From Botrimarina colliarenosi (GTDB lineage Bacteria > Planctomycetota > Planctomycetia > Pirellulales > Lacipirellulaceae), in assembly GCF_007859955.1 (NCBI RefSeq), contig NZ_SJPR01000001.1, forward strand, positions 2,016,179-2,080,178: a stretch of DNA of 64,000 bases, given 5' to 3'. Position 1 is the first letter of the stretch; every line of letters starts with the position of its first letter. The position numbers were made by a program, and so were the translations under genes. Below the pieces are notes generated by a model, which worked only from the letters and a program-made list of their open reading frames with translations, ran no database searches and was not told the origin of the DNA. Below are positions 53,904 to 62,252 of the stretch, one piece after another.

Positions 53904-54116
53904 ATGACGACACTTCGCGTAACGATGATCGACGACAAGCCGGCAGTCTTTCTGCCCGACGACTTGGCGGCGCGCCTTGGCGTAATCGAAGGAAGTGAAA
54001 TCGTCTTCGAAGACGGAGTCCTTCGCCCCACGGACGATGTCATCGAGAGCCAAGTGGCTACTTTCAAAGCGGTCATGGAGCGTCGTCGCGACGTGCTACG
54101 CCGGCTCGCCGAGTAG
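53904..54116 (+). CDS. AbrB/MazE-type antitoxin
   Basis: A 70-residue protein. The N-terminal half fits a swapped-hairpin AbrB DNA-binding fold (MTTLRVTMIDDKPAVFLPDD, LAARLGVIEGSEIVF). The C-terminal half is a charged helix (FKAVMERRRDVLRRL) suited to neutralising a toxin. It is 5 bp upstream of the Doc gene, so the two form a toxin-antitoxin operon. Confidence 0.85.
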   Translation: MTTLRVTMIDDKPAVFLPDDLAARLGVIEGSEIVFEDGVLRPTDDVIESQVATFKAVMERRRDVLRRLAE

Positions 54117-54121
54117 CACGC

Positions 54122-54517
54122 ATGAACGAGCCCCAATGGATCCAGACTGAGGCGATTCGTCGCGCTCACGCTGCGCAATTAGCCGAACACGGCGGCCAGG
54201 AGGGGCTGCGTGATCCAGGCTTGCTGGAATCCGCTCTCAATCGCCCCAGAAATCTTTGGGCATACTCTCAACCTCGGCCCGACATCGCTGCCTTGGCGGC
54301 GGCGTATGGCTTTGGCTTAGCGAAAAACCATCCGTTCTTTGATGGCAACAAGCGGACGGCTGCCGTGGTCTGCGAAGGTTTCCTGAACGAGGAAGGCTAC
54401 GCGCTCATCGCCAGTGACGACGACTGGTACGAGGCGGTCCTCGCCCTCGCCGCCGGCGAGCTCTCCGAAGAGGCCTTCGCCGAATGGCTCCGCCAGCACA
54501 CCCAACCGATCGCATGA
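54122..54517 (+). CDS. doc: Doc-type toxin (Fic/DOC fold kinase)
   Basis: A 131-residue protein. The Fic/Doc active-site motif HPFFDGNKRTA is at residues 70-80, with the usual helical surrounding (AALAAAYGFGLAKN). Doc-type toxins phosphorylate elongation factor Tu. The partner here is AbrB-like rather than the classical Phd. The stop overlaps the start of the next gene (ATGA). Confidence 0.92.
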   Translation: MNEPQWIQTEAIRRAHAAQLAEHGGQEGLRDPGLLESALNRPRNLWAYSQPRPDIAALAAAYGFGLAKNHPFFDGNKRTAAVVCEGFLNEEGYALIASDDDWYEAVLALAAGELSEEAFAEWLRQHTQPIA

Positions 54518-55515
54518 CCGACGAAGTTGAGAACCAACCACGCCGCCGCTGGTGGCGAGTCATTGGCCTCGTCGCCCTAGCGATCGTGCCGCTGCACCTG
54601 GCGATCGACGCCGCCTACTCGGCCTACGTCGCCCGGGCGGCGGCGGGCTGGGAGGCGACGACCGACCGCAACGCCGACGGCGTCCTCGAAGGCTGCGAGT
54701 CGTACGACCTCCCCGCCGCCGGCGACGCGCCCACCAACACGGCCATCCTGCTGGTGCACGGCACGAACGCCTCGCCGCGGCATTACGACTACATCGCGCC
54801 GGCGCTCGCCGAGCGGGGTTACCACTGCCGAGTCGTGCGGCTGCCCGGCTTCGCCGAGCCGGTAGCGAAGTACAGCCAGACCACGGCGGCGCAATGGCTC
54901 GCCACGGTGCGCGATGAACTGGCTTCGCTCCGCGGACGCTTCGACCGGGTCGGCGTCGTCGGCCACTCGCTCGGCGGGGCGGTGACGATCGGCGTGCTGC
55001 TCGACGATCCAGACGCGGCCGACTTCGCCGTGCTGCTGGCGCCGGCGATCAAGGTCTCGAGCGCCCGCAGCCCGCTGCTCTCGACGCGGGCGTGGCATGA
55101 GATCTCGGAATGGACGTTCGTCTTCACGCACGTTCTGCACTCGCCCTTCCCGCTCGACTGCCGCGACCCGGAAAAGACGAGCCACCCTGGCGGCACGCCA
55201 TTCACGCCTAGGGCCGTTGTCGACCAGCTCTTCACGCTGATGGACGCCAACGCCCCGCGGGCGGCCGACCTCACGACGCCGGTGATCGTCGTCGTCGCGG
55301 GCGACGACCACATTGTCGATACGCCCGCCATCGAGGCTTACTACGAGCAGATCGGCGCCACCGACAAACGCCTCGTAGAGCTCCCCAAGAGCGGCCACGA
55401 AGTGACGCTCGACTGGGAGTGGCGTGACGTTGTCAATGCAATCACGGAGGGCGTTTCAATGGGAACGCAAACGGCGTCTCGCCCTACCGACGACGCTTCT
55501 GGGGCCGCCCATTAA
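54514..55515 (+). CDS. Alpha/beta hydrolase with N-terminal membrane anchor
   Basis: A 333-residue enzyme. After an N-terminal helix (WRVIGLVALAIVPLHLAI) the catalytic domain shows the oxyanion segment LVHGTNASP, the nucleophile elbow GHSLGG, the acidic residue in GDDHIVDTP and the catalytic His in KSGHEVTL. This resembles lysophospholipase/monoglyceride-lipase-like enzymes. It overlaps doc by ATGA, so it is probably co-translated with the toxin-antitoxin pair; the reason is not clear. Confidence 0.87.
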   Translation: MTDEVENQPRRRWWRVIGLVALAIVPLHLAIDAAYSAYVARAAAGWEATTDRNADGVLEGCESYDLPAAGDAPTNTAILLVHGTNASPRHYDYIAPALAERGYHCRVVRLPGFAEPVAKYSQTTAAQWLATVRDELASLRGRFDRVGVVGHSLGGAVTIGVLLDDPDAADFAVLLAPAIKVSSARSPLLSTRAWHEISEWTFVFTHVLHSPFPLDCRDPEKTSHPGGTPFTPRAVVDQLFTLMDANAPRAADLTTPVIVVVAGDDHIVDTPAIEAYYEQIGATDKRLVELPKSGHEVTLDWEWRDVVNAITEGVSMGTQTASRPTDDASGAAH

Positions 55516-55780
55516 CGGGCTCTCTGAGCGATCCGGAGTGAGTTTTTGGTAAACGCGAGGGCGTTTAGTCGACTCAGGGAGTCGGGTGAGCTATGCTTTC
55601 CGTGCTTGCCGACATCTCCGTCACGGCCTTATCTGCTATGGCGGGGCTACCGTCAGCCTGACCGGCGTCACGTCTTCGTTGTAGAGGCGGTCGAGGCTCA
55701 GCAGACGGTCGCGGCTCGGCAGAGAGTCGGCGAGTTACCTCTTATCTAAAAGTGACTACTTCACACGTCGGAACTGAGCC

Positions 55781-58177
55781 ATGACCGCCTTCCGTACTCT
55801 GCCCGCTCTCCATGGGGCGTCCTTGGCGGCCCTCGTCGCGGTCTTGCTTGCGGCGCCGTCCGAGGCGCAGGAATCGGACTATCAGGTTCCGGTCAACCGC
55901 CGCGACCTTCCCATCGCCGCGCCGTGGCAGCCAGCGATTGAGACGCTCGACGCGCGCGATGCCAAAGCGCCGCCCGTGTTCGAGGTGAAGGCCCCCAAGG
56001 GCGCTCCCAACGTGGTGGTCATCATGATCGATGACCTTGGGTTCGGCGGCACGAGTGCGTTCGGCGGCGTAACGAAGACGCCGACCTTCGACCGCCTCGC
56101 TAGGAACGGCTTGATGTACAACCAGTTCCACTCCACGGCGCTTTGCTCTCCAACGCGGCAGGCTCTGCTGACCGGTCGCAACCACCACAGCGTGAACATG
56201 GGATCGATCACGGAGATCGCCACGTCGTTCCCGGGGCAGACCGGCAAACTCCCTGAGAGCTGTGCGAAGCTGCCGGAGACTCTTCGGCTGAATGGGTATA
56301 GCACCGCCCATTTCGGCAAGTGCCACGAGGTGGCGGCGTGGGAGATCAGCCCGTCTGGTCCGCTCACTCGTTGGCCAACCCTGTCGGGCTTCGACAAGTT
56401 CTACGGGTTCCTGGGCGGCGAGACCAACCAGTGGTCGCCAGCGATCTACGACGGCGTGACGCCGGTCGACAACCCGGCTAAGGGCGACCCGAATTACCAC
56501 TTTATGAACGACATGACCACGCAAGCGATCAACTGGGTTCGCTCGCAGCAGTCGCTCACGCCCGATAAGCCGTTCTTTGTGTACTTCGTTCCCGGCGCGA
56601 CCCACGCGCCTCACCACGTGCCCAAGTCGTACATCGAGAAGCACGAAGGGGACTTCGACGAAGGATGGGACGTGATCCGTAAGCGGATTTATGAAAACCA
56701 GAAGCGACTGGGCGTGATCCCCAAGGGGACGGAGCTGGCCGACAAGCCGAAAGACATCAAGGACTGGGACAGCCTGACAGCGGATGAGAAGAAGCTGTTC
56801 GCACGTCAGGCCGATGTGTTCGCCGCTTTCCTCGACATGACCGACACGGAGATTGGTCGGCTAGTTAGCGCGATAGAGGAGTTGGGAGAACTCGACAACA
56901 CCCTGATTGTGTTCATCGCCGGCGATAACGGCACGAGCGCCGAGGGCGGCATGATCGGCATGTACAACGAGATGACTTACTTCAACGGCGTCGACGAGAC
57001 CGTCCCCGACATGCTCGAAAAGTACGACGAATGGGGCGGCCCCAGCACCTACCCCCATATGGCGGCCGGCTGGGCTGTGTGCTTCGACTCGCCGTTCACC
57101 TGGACCAAGCAGGTGCCGGCCAACTACGGCGGGACCCGCCAGGGGACGGTCGTCCATTGGCCGGCGCGGATTAAGGCGAAGGGCGAGCTGCGCGACCAGT
57201 GGCACCACGTGATCGACATCGCGCCCACGATCCTCGAAGCGGCCGGTCTGCCGCAACCTCGCACGGTCAACGGCGTGGGTCAGCGCCCAATGGAGGGCGT
57301 CAGCATGGTCTACTCGTTCGACGACGCGGAGGCCGCCGACCGCCACCTTGTCCAGTACTTCGAAATCATGGGCAACCGCGGCCTCTACTACGATGGTTGG
57401 TTCGCGGGAACCGTGCACATGTTCCCGTGGGCGCCGCCGCGCAACACGTTCGAGAACGACGTGTGGGAGCTGTACCACGTGGCGGAAGACTTCAGCATGG
57501 CGAACAACCTCGCCTCGAAGCATCCCGAGAAGCTGGAGGAGTTGAAGGAGATGTTCTTGACCGAGGCGCTCAAGTACAAGGTGCTGCCGCTCGACGACCG
57601 CCGCCAGCTACGGGTCAACGCGAAACTGGCCGGCCGGCCGACGCTGATGGGTGACCGCAAGTCGCTCACGGTGTACGAGGGCCTCGGCTTTCTGCCGGAG
57701 AACGACTTCATCGACACCAAGAACACATCGTTCGAGATTGTCGCGGAGATTGACAACACGGCAAGCGACGCTGGCGGGGTGATTGTCAGCCAGGGCGGCC
57801 GCTTCGGCGGCTGGAGTCTGTATGTTCACCAAGGCAAGCCGGTCTATACCTACAACTTCCTCGGCCTCGAATCTTACTCCGTAACTTCCGACACGGGCCT
57901 GCCGGAGGGCAAGTCAACGATCAAGTTGGCATTTGAGTACGACGGCAAGAATGGCGACGGTCAGCCCAAGCTGGGAGCCGGCGGGACGGCGACGCTTTCG
58001 ATTGATGGGAAGCAAGTCGGCACAGCGAAAGTCGACAAGACGCAGTTCGCAATCTGGTCGGCGGACGAGACCGCAAACGTAGGCCTCGACCGCGAAACCT
58101 CGGTCTCTACCGACTACGACGAGGAGTCGAGCAAGTTTAAGGGGAAAATCGAAAAGGTCACGATCAGCTTGAAATAA
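55781..58177 (+). CDS. Formylglycine-dependent sulfatase (arylsulfatase type)
   Basis: A 798-residue exported enzyme. The signal peptide ends near SEAQE. The metal site begins IMIDDLGFGG, and the formylglycine motif is CSPTRQALLTGR with Cys122, which must be modified by a formylglycine-generating enzyme. The core GDNGTSAEGG and a C-terminal beta domain (from about GGVIVSQGGRFGGWSLY) follow. Planctomycetes have large sulfatase sets for sulfated polysaccharides. No carbohydrate-active neighbour is present, so the substrate is unknown. Confidence 0.93.
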   Translation: MTAFRTLPALHGASLAALVAVLLAAPSEAQESDYQVPVNRRDLPIAAPWQPAIETLDARDAKAPPVFEVKAPKGAPNVVVIMIDDLGFGGTSAFGGVTKTPTFDRLARNGLMYNQFHSTALCSPTRQALLTGRNHHSVNMGSITEIATSFPGQTGKLPESCAKLPETLRLNGYSTAHFGKCHEVAAWEISPSGPLTRWPTLSGFDKFYGFLGGETNQWSPAIYDGVTPVDNPAKGDPNYHFMNDMTTQAINWVRSQQSLTPDKPFFVYFVPGATHAPHHVPKSYIEKHEGDFDEGWDVIRKRIYENQKRLGVIPKGTELADKPKDIKDWDSLTADEKKLFARQADVFAAFLDMTDTEIGRLVSAIEELGELDNTLIVFIAGDNGTSAEGGMIGMYNEMTYFNGVDETVPDMLEKYDEWGGPSTYPHMAAGWAVCFDSPFTWTKQVPANYGGTRQGTVVHWPARIKAKGELRDQWHHVIDIAPTILEAAGLPQPRTVNGVGQRPMEGVSMVYSFDDAEAADRHLVQYFEIMGNRGLYYDGWFAGTVHMFPWAPPRNTFENDVWELYHVAEDFSMANNLASKHPEKLEELKEMFLTEALKYKVLPLDDRRQLRVNAKLAGRPTLMGDRKSLTVYEGLGFLPENDFIDTKNTSFEIVAEIDNTASDAGGVIVSQGGRFGGWSLYVHQGKPVYTYNFLGLESYSVTSDTGLPEGKSTIKLAFEYDGKNGDGQPKLGAGGTATLSIDGKQVGTAKVDKTQFAIWSADETANVGLDRETSVSTDYDEESSKFKGKIEKVTISLK

Positions 58178-58483
58178 GGCGGCCGCTCAGCAGATGCTTT
58201 CCAGACGAATTGCGAACCCTAGCGGAGTTCCGGCAGCCGCGATCGGTGCACGGTTAGGTCCGTCCGGTGAGAGCGCAGCGGCGCCGTACGGAAATTGCCG
58301 GAACCCGACACCGATGCGAGTTCGGACGCTGCCAGATCTGCCCCGGGGATGAAGTCCTCTCTAGCTTGTGCGTTCGGCCCAGCTGCGTCAGTCGGATCGG
58401 CGCCGTCAGATTCATCTTTGGAAATGGGCAGACCGCGTCGCTGACGCCGACAAACGGCCCACCGTGAAGGCAACGCCGACTGC
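58178..58483. other. 306-bp gap without a supported gene
   Basis: Open frames cross this interval on both strands, but they give Arg/Pro-rich or mixed sequence with no start site or motif. No palindrome or promoter stands out. It separates the sulfatase from a convergent hydrolase gene. Confidence 0.4.
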
Positions 58484-59335
58484 TCAGGGCGACGCGTCTT
58501 CCGCTTCGTAGCGATTCTCGTCGCCGAGCCATTCGGCCAGGTAGCGCAGGTGCGCCATGTGGTCTTCGCCGGTGTCGCCCGCGGCGCCCCAGAGCGTGAA
58601 CCCACCCCGGGAAGCCGTGCGGGTGAACCGCAGCGGGCCGAGGCCCGGCCGGTCGATCGCCGTGGCGGTGAGGCCCAGGTGAGCGAGGAGCTCGTCGCCC
58701 GTCGCACGCGTGCTCTCGTACGTTGGCGTCGCCACGTCGGAGTGGGTGAAGGTGAAGGTCTTCTTCCCGGCGGCGGCCAGCTCGGCGAAGGTCTTGTAGT
58801 CCACCATCTGCGCATCGACCGGCGTCCCGTTCTCGTCGGTCGAGGCATAAAGCGAGTCGGCCGCCAACAGCACGTCGATCGCGTCTCGATAGCGTGGCTG
58901 CTTGAGGATTTCGCGGACGGCGCCGTAGCCCGCACTGAACGAGCTCACGGTGAGATGGTCCCAATGGGCCGCCGCGCCGAAGTCGTCCTCCGAACGCAGC
59001 TTGGCAAGGGCTGCGTCTGACAGCGTCTCAAAGAGCGCCGGGTCGGAGAACGGCGTGCTATAGACGCTCGACAGCCCCGGGTAGTTGACCGTGACGACGA
59101 CAGCGTTGAGCTTGGCGTAAGCGGCGTTGTTCCAGACCGTTTGGGGGTCGCCGTGAAAGTGGATCAACCGATCGACGGCGCCGCCGGCGCGTGGTTCGTA
59201 GGTTGCAGGAATGAAAAGTTTCCACTGCGGGCGATCGAGCGCGATCTCCCGCCCCGTCGCCACCGGCAACTGAGCCGTTGCGGCGGAGGCAAGCACAAAG
59301 AACGCGACGGCTGCTTGGGTAACCGGTTTTGTCAT
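58484..59335 (-). CDS. Secreted alpha/beta hydrolase
   Basis: A 283-residue protein with a signal peptide ending at ATAQ (residue 21). The nucleophile elbow is SSFSAGYGA, a GxSxG variant, and the oxyanion segment is LIHFHGDPQT. The C-terminal catalytic His is probable in TGEDHMAHL. The closest match in style is to esterase/PHB-depolymerase-like enzymes. It starts in an ATGA overlap with the J-domain gene. Confidence 0.75.
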   Translation of the reverse strand: MTKPVTQAAVAFFVLASAATAQLPVATGREIALDRPQWKLFIPATYEPRAGGAVDRLIHFHGDPQTVWNNAAYAKLNAVVVTVNYPGLSSVYSTPFSDPALFETLSDAALAKLRSEDDFGAAAHWDHLTVSSFSAGYGAVREILKQPRYRDAIDVLLAADSLYASTDENGTPVDAQMVDYKTFAELAAAGKKTFTFTHSDVATPTYESTRATGDELLAHLGLTATAIDRPGLGPLRFTRTASRGGFTLWGAAGDTGEDHMAHLRYLAEWLGDENRYEAEDASP

Positions 59336-60006
59336 GATGAGCGCCTGCGTAGTAGCTCGGCGAGGCGGCTGGTTCCTTCGACGTGCTCCATCCCGGGTAA
59401 CCGGGCCAGTTGGCGTCGCAACGGGAACGTCACCTTCGTCCCGCGCAGGTCGAGTCGCTTGAGGCTGGCCAGCCGTGTGAGCCGCATCGCTCCCCGGTCG
59501 CCCACAGCCGTGTCGGCCAAGTTGAGTGTTTCGAGAAAGGGCAGGTGGGCCGGGTCGGCCGTCAACTCGGTGAGCTCGGCGTCGCCGACAGGACGGCCCG
59601 ACAGGTCGATCGCCTTGAGCCGGTCGGCCATCTGGGCGAAATCATCGCCGATGGTCCCCTCGAGCCACTCGAGCGTCTCCACGACGAAAGTCCCGCCACA
59701 GCGCTCGACCAGCTCGATCGCGTCGCGCTGGGCGACGTAGACCGGCACCTGGGCGCCGATCCACGGGAGCCGCTTGCCGTTCCGTTTGGCGTACTCGACC
59801 GCCTCGTCGAAGGCCCGCTGCACCTCAAGAAAGTCGCTCATGGCGCCGCCGTGGTCGGGGTGCGCCTCGCGGGCCTTCTGGAAATAAGCCTGCTTGACGT
59901 CTTTCTCGGTCACCGGCAGCGACAGGCCGAGTCGTTCGACGGCGGCCGGCCGCTTCTTGTGGGCGTGGCCGCGGGAGGAGTCGTCGGGCGGAGGGAGCGT
60001 CGACAT
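59332..60006 (-). CDS. J-domain protein with leucine-rich repeats
   Basis: A 224-residue protein. Residues 20-75 are a J domain with the HPD triad (AREAHPDHGG, His49-Asp51), so it should stimulate a DnaK-type chaperone. A linker leads to several degenerate leucine-rich repeats at about 125-195 (LKAIDLSGRPVGDAELTEL; LPFLETLNLADTAV). The combination is uncommon. The downstream hydrolase gene overlaps by ATGA. Confidence 0.85.
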   Translation of the reverse strand: MSTLPPPDDSSRGHAHKKRPAAVERLGLSLPVTEKDVKQAYFQKAREAHPDHGGAMSDFLEVQRAFDEAVEYAKRNGKRLPWIGAQVPVYVAQRDAIELVERCGGTFVVETLEWLEGTIGDDFAQMADRLKAIDLSGRPVGDAELTELTADPAHLPFLETLNLADTAVGDRGAMRLTRLASLKRLDLRGTKVTFPLRRQLARLPGMEHVEGTSRLAELLRRRSS

Positions 60007-60151
60007 CGCAGTTTGAGCTCGAGGGCTTGGCGGCCGCTAGCTACGGATTCTACTCCGCGGCCAGCGAGCCGGGGGCGAGGAGAGGGCTACCGGGCGCCAG
60101 GAGACCCGACGCCCGCCGGCTCACTGCCGCACGGTGGCCATCCCGGTAGCG

Positions 60152-60180
60152 TTGTGGCCACTCCCGGGGCCGGCTATAAT
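60152..60180 (+). promoter_or_regulatory. Candidate sigma-70 promoter for the acyl-carrier cluster
   Basis: A perfect -10 hexamer TATAAT (60175-60180) is preceded 17 bp upstream by TTGTGG (60152-60157), which shares the TTG of a -35 box. It is about 90 bp upstream of the first gene of the cluster. It stands out in otherwise very GC-rich DNA. Confidence 0.65.
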
Positions 60181-60269
60181 CCGCTGCTCTACCCCCCATC
60201 CTACCCAATCCCCCGCGTCCGCCTGGCGGCCATGCGTGCCTGCCCTCGCTCCGCCGGAGACCTTCCGCC

Positions 60270-60764
60270 ATGCGGTTCTGGCTGCTCGACAAAATCGACG
60301 AGTTCGTCGCCGACGAGCGTCTCGTTGGCTCGAAACAAGTCAGCTACAGCGAGGAGTACCTCCAGGATCATTTCCCGGAGTTCCCCGTGCTGCCGGGTGT
60401 CTTCATGCTGGAAGCGGCGACTCAGGCCTCGGCTTGGCTGCTGCGGTTGAGCGAGGATTTCGCGCACAGCATCACGGCCCTGAAAGAAGCCAAGAACATC
60501 AAGTACGCCGACTTCGTCCGGCCCGGCTCGTGTCTGACCATCACCACCGAGTTGATGAAGAAAGATGAGCGTGAGGCGACTTTTAAAGTCACCGGCAAAG
60601 TGGGCGACAGCACGAGTCTTTCGGGGCGATTGGTGCTTGAGAGATACAACCTGGCCGACAACGACCCCGCTTTGGCCGAGGTCGACGCTCACGTCGTCCG
60701 CTACCTGCGGTCGATTGAATCGGTAATGAGGCTCACCGGCGTCCCCGCGGGGGCGACGGCGTAG
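60270..60764 (+). CDS. FabZ-like hotdog dehydratase (first)
   Basis: A 164-residue hotdog-fold protein. The active-site His34 and Glu48 are in LQDHFPEFPVLPGVFMLEAA, the pattern of beta-hydroxyacyl-ACP dehydratases. It is first in a cluster with an acyl carrier protein, a second hotdog protein and a ketosynthase, so it should act on a carrier-bound acyl chain. It could also be a thioesterase-like or binding protein, since the hotdog superfamily is broad. Confidence 0.82.
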   Translation: MRFWLLDKIDEFVADERLVGSKQVSYSEEYLQDHFPEFPVLPGVFMLEAATQASAWLLRLSEDFAHSITALKEAKNIKYADFVRPGSCLTITTELMKKDEREATFKVTGKVGDSTSLSGRLVLERYNLADNDPALAEVDAHVVRYLRSIESVMRLTGVPAGATA

Positions 60765-60878
60765 CCGAAACAGTAGCGAAGCAAGCGGCGCCATCACGGC
60801 GGACGACTTCAACCTTGGAAGGAGCCCGACGCGACGGCCCTTCGACCCTTAACGATTTACGAGAAGACGAGAAACGGT

Positions 60879-61268
60879 ATGCCCACCAAAGAAGAGATCT
60901 TCGCCAAGGTCCAAGAGGCCCTCGTCGACGCGTTGGGCGTCGAAGAGGACGAAGTCACTCCCGAGGCGACGCTCCAAGGGGACCTCGACGCCGAGAGCAT
61001 CGACTTCCTGGACATCGTCTTCCGTCTGGAGAAGGCCTTCAACATCAAGATCGAGCGCGGCGAGCTATTCCCCGAGGACATCCTCACCGACACCGCTTAT
61101 GTCGCGGATGGCAAGGTGAACGCCGAGGGGATCGCGAAGCTCAAGGAGCGGATGCCCTTCGCCAACCTCTCCGCCTTCGAGAGCGACCCGCAGGTGCAGA
61201 AGCTCGGCAAGCAGCTGACCGTGCAGGACATGTGCGGTTTCGTTGAGTACAAGCTTGCGAAGGCTTGA
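60879..61268 (+). CDS. Extended acyl carrier protein
   Basis: A 129-residue carrier protein. The phosphopantetheine serine is Ser40 in DLDAESIDFLDIVF, a variant of the common DSL motif. The chain is about 50 residues longer than an ordinary ACP; the extra sequence (GELFPEDILTDTAYVADGKV) lies between helix II and the C-terminal helix. It is probably a specialised carrier rather than the housekeeping AcpP. Confidence 0.9.
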   Translation: MPTKEEIFAKVQEALVDALGVEEDEVTPEATLQGDLDAESIDFLDIVFRLEKAFNIKIERGELFPEDILTDTAYVADGKVNAEGIAKLKERMPFANLSAFESDPQVQKLGKQLTVQDMCGFVEYKLAKA

Positions 61269-61280
61269 GTCTTGAGCGAC

Positions 61281-61417
61281 CAGGCTTGAGAAGTAGTGGC
61301 GGCGGAGCCGCCGTAGGGAACGCCCTCCGTGGCGTTCCAAACGCTACGGACAACGCGAAGCACCCGCCCACATGGAACGCCGCAAAGGGCGGTCCCTACC
61401 ACCCTTTCTCAAGCCTG
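61281..61417. repeat. Palindromic element family J
   Basis: Nested inverted arms: inner 61313-61339 and 61373-61399 (27 bp, about four mismatches, word gtagggaacgccctccg) and outer 61281-61299 with 61399-61417 (caggcttgagaa). It lies between the acyl carrier gene and the second hotdog gene. Confidence 0.85.
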
Positions 61418-61442
61418 TAGCCTCAAGCCTCCCCACCTCTCG

Positions 61443-61473
61443 ATGCGCTGGTTCTGGGTCGATCGATTCACCG
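61443..61473 (+). pseudogene. Duplicated 5' end of the second hotdog gene
   Basis: The 31 bases from 61443 repeat the first 31 bases of the hotdog gene at 61559 with three substitutions. They encode MRWFWVDRFT before running into unrelated sequence. It looks like an abortive local duplication and has no complete domain. Confidence 0.75.
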
Positions 61474-61558
61474 GCTGTGTTTCTAGGCGGTGTCGGCTTG
61501 GCTACCGCCAAGACCTCCCCTCGCTTACCGTCCACCGCCTCCTGCCCACTGCCTACTC

Positions 61559-62113
61559 ATGAGATGGTTCTGGGTCGATCGCTTCACCGAGTACGTCGCG
61601 GGGTCGCATGCGCGCGGGGTGAAGGGCGTCACGCTTTCGGACGAGTTCATCCACGGCCACTGGGACATTTACCCGGTGCTGCCCAACTCGCTGATCGCGG
61701 AAGGGATGGCGCAAACGGCCGGCCTGCTCGTCAGTGAGATGTACGGCTTCAAGGAGCTGGTCGTCCTCGCCAAGTTCACCAAGCTGACGTTCAACACGGC
61801 GGTGCGGCCGAGCGAGACCCTTGAGTACCACGCCACGATCGGCCGGGCGCTCGACGCGGGGGCCCAGTGCACGGTGACCGCCACCGCTCGGGGCGTCGGG
61901 GGCGAGCGCGAGCAGGCGGTGGCCGAAATCTTCTTCGCCCGCCTCGCCACCGGCGCCGACTCGGACGCCGCCGCCAAGGGCCTGCCTGCCCGCCTCTTCG
62001 ACCCCGCGGACCTCGTCCGCTGGCTGCACGTGACCGGCGTCTTCCAGGTCGGCGTCCGCCAGGACGGCAGCCGCATGCAGCCCGCCGATTACGGGCTGCC
62101 GGTGCTGGTGTGA
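61559..62113 (+). CDS. Hotdog-fold acyl-ACP-type protein (second)
   Basis: A 184-residue protein starting at ATG 61559, without a clear ribosome-binding site. The active-site area is IHGHWDIYPVLPNSLIAEGM, with His34 and Glu48 in the same positions as in the first dehydratase of the cluster, but Trp replaces the Phe after His and LPNS replaces LPGV. It is likely a dehydratase-like enzyme with a different chain preference, or an inactive partner. Confidence 0.8.
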   Translation: MRWFWVDRFTEYVAGSHARGVKGVTLSDEFIHGHWDIYPVLPNSLIAEGMAQTAGLLVSEMYGFKELVVLAKFTKLTFNTAVRPSETLEYHATIGRALDAGAQCTVTATARGVGGEREQAVAEIFFARLATGADSDAAAKGLPARLFDPADLVRWLHVTGVFQVGVRQDGSRMQPADYGLPVLV

Positions 62114-62118
62114 GGAGA

Positions 62119-62227
62119 TTGGGGACAGGGGACGAGGCCGTGCCTGGCCCCTCCACTTCCCTTGCCCCGCCTGGCGCCGGCAGAAAGAATCGGGGTCGCT
62201 AACAAGCCCCCCCTCGTCCCCCGTCCC
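62119..62227. repeat. Split copy of palindromic family L
   Basis: The words ggggacaggggacgagg (62119-62135) and cccctcgtcccccgtccc (62210-62227) are inverted and similar to the family L arms at 20690, with 74 bp between them. It sits between the second hotdog gene and the ketosynthase gene. Confidence 0.75.
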
Positions 62228-62252
62228 GAACCCCCTCGCCCCTCCACTCGCC

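Noticed and set aside
58219..58935. Minus-strand frame extending the hydrolase region
   Set aside because: Out of frame with the secreted hydrolase that has a signal peptide and nucleophile motif.
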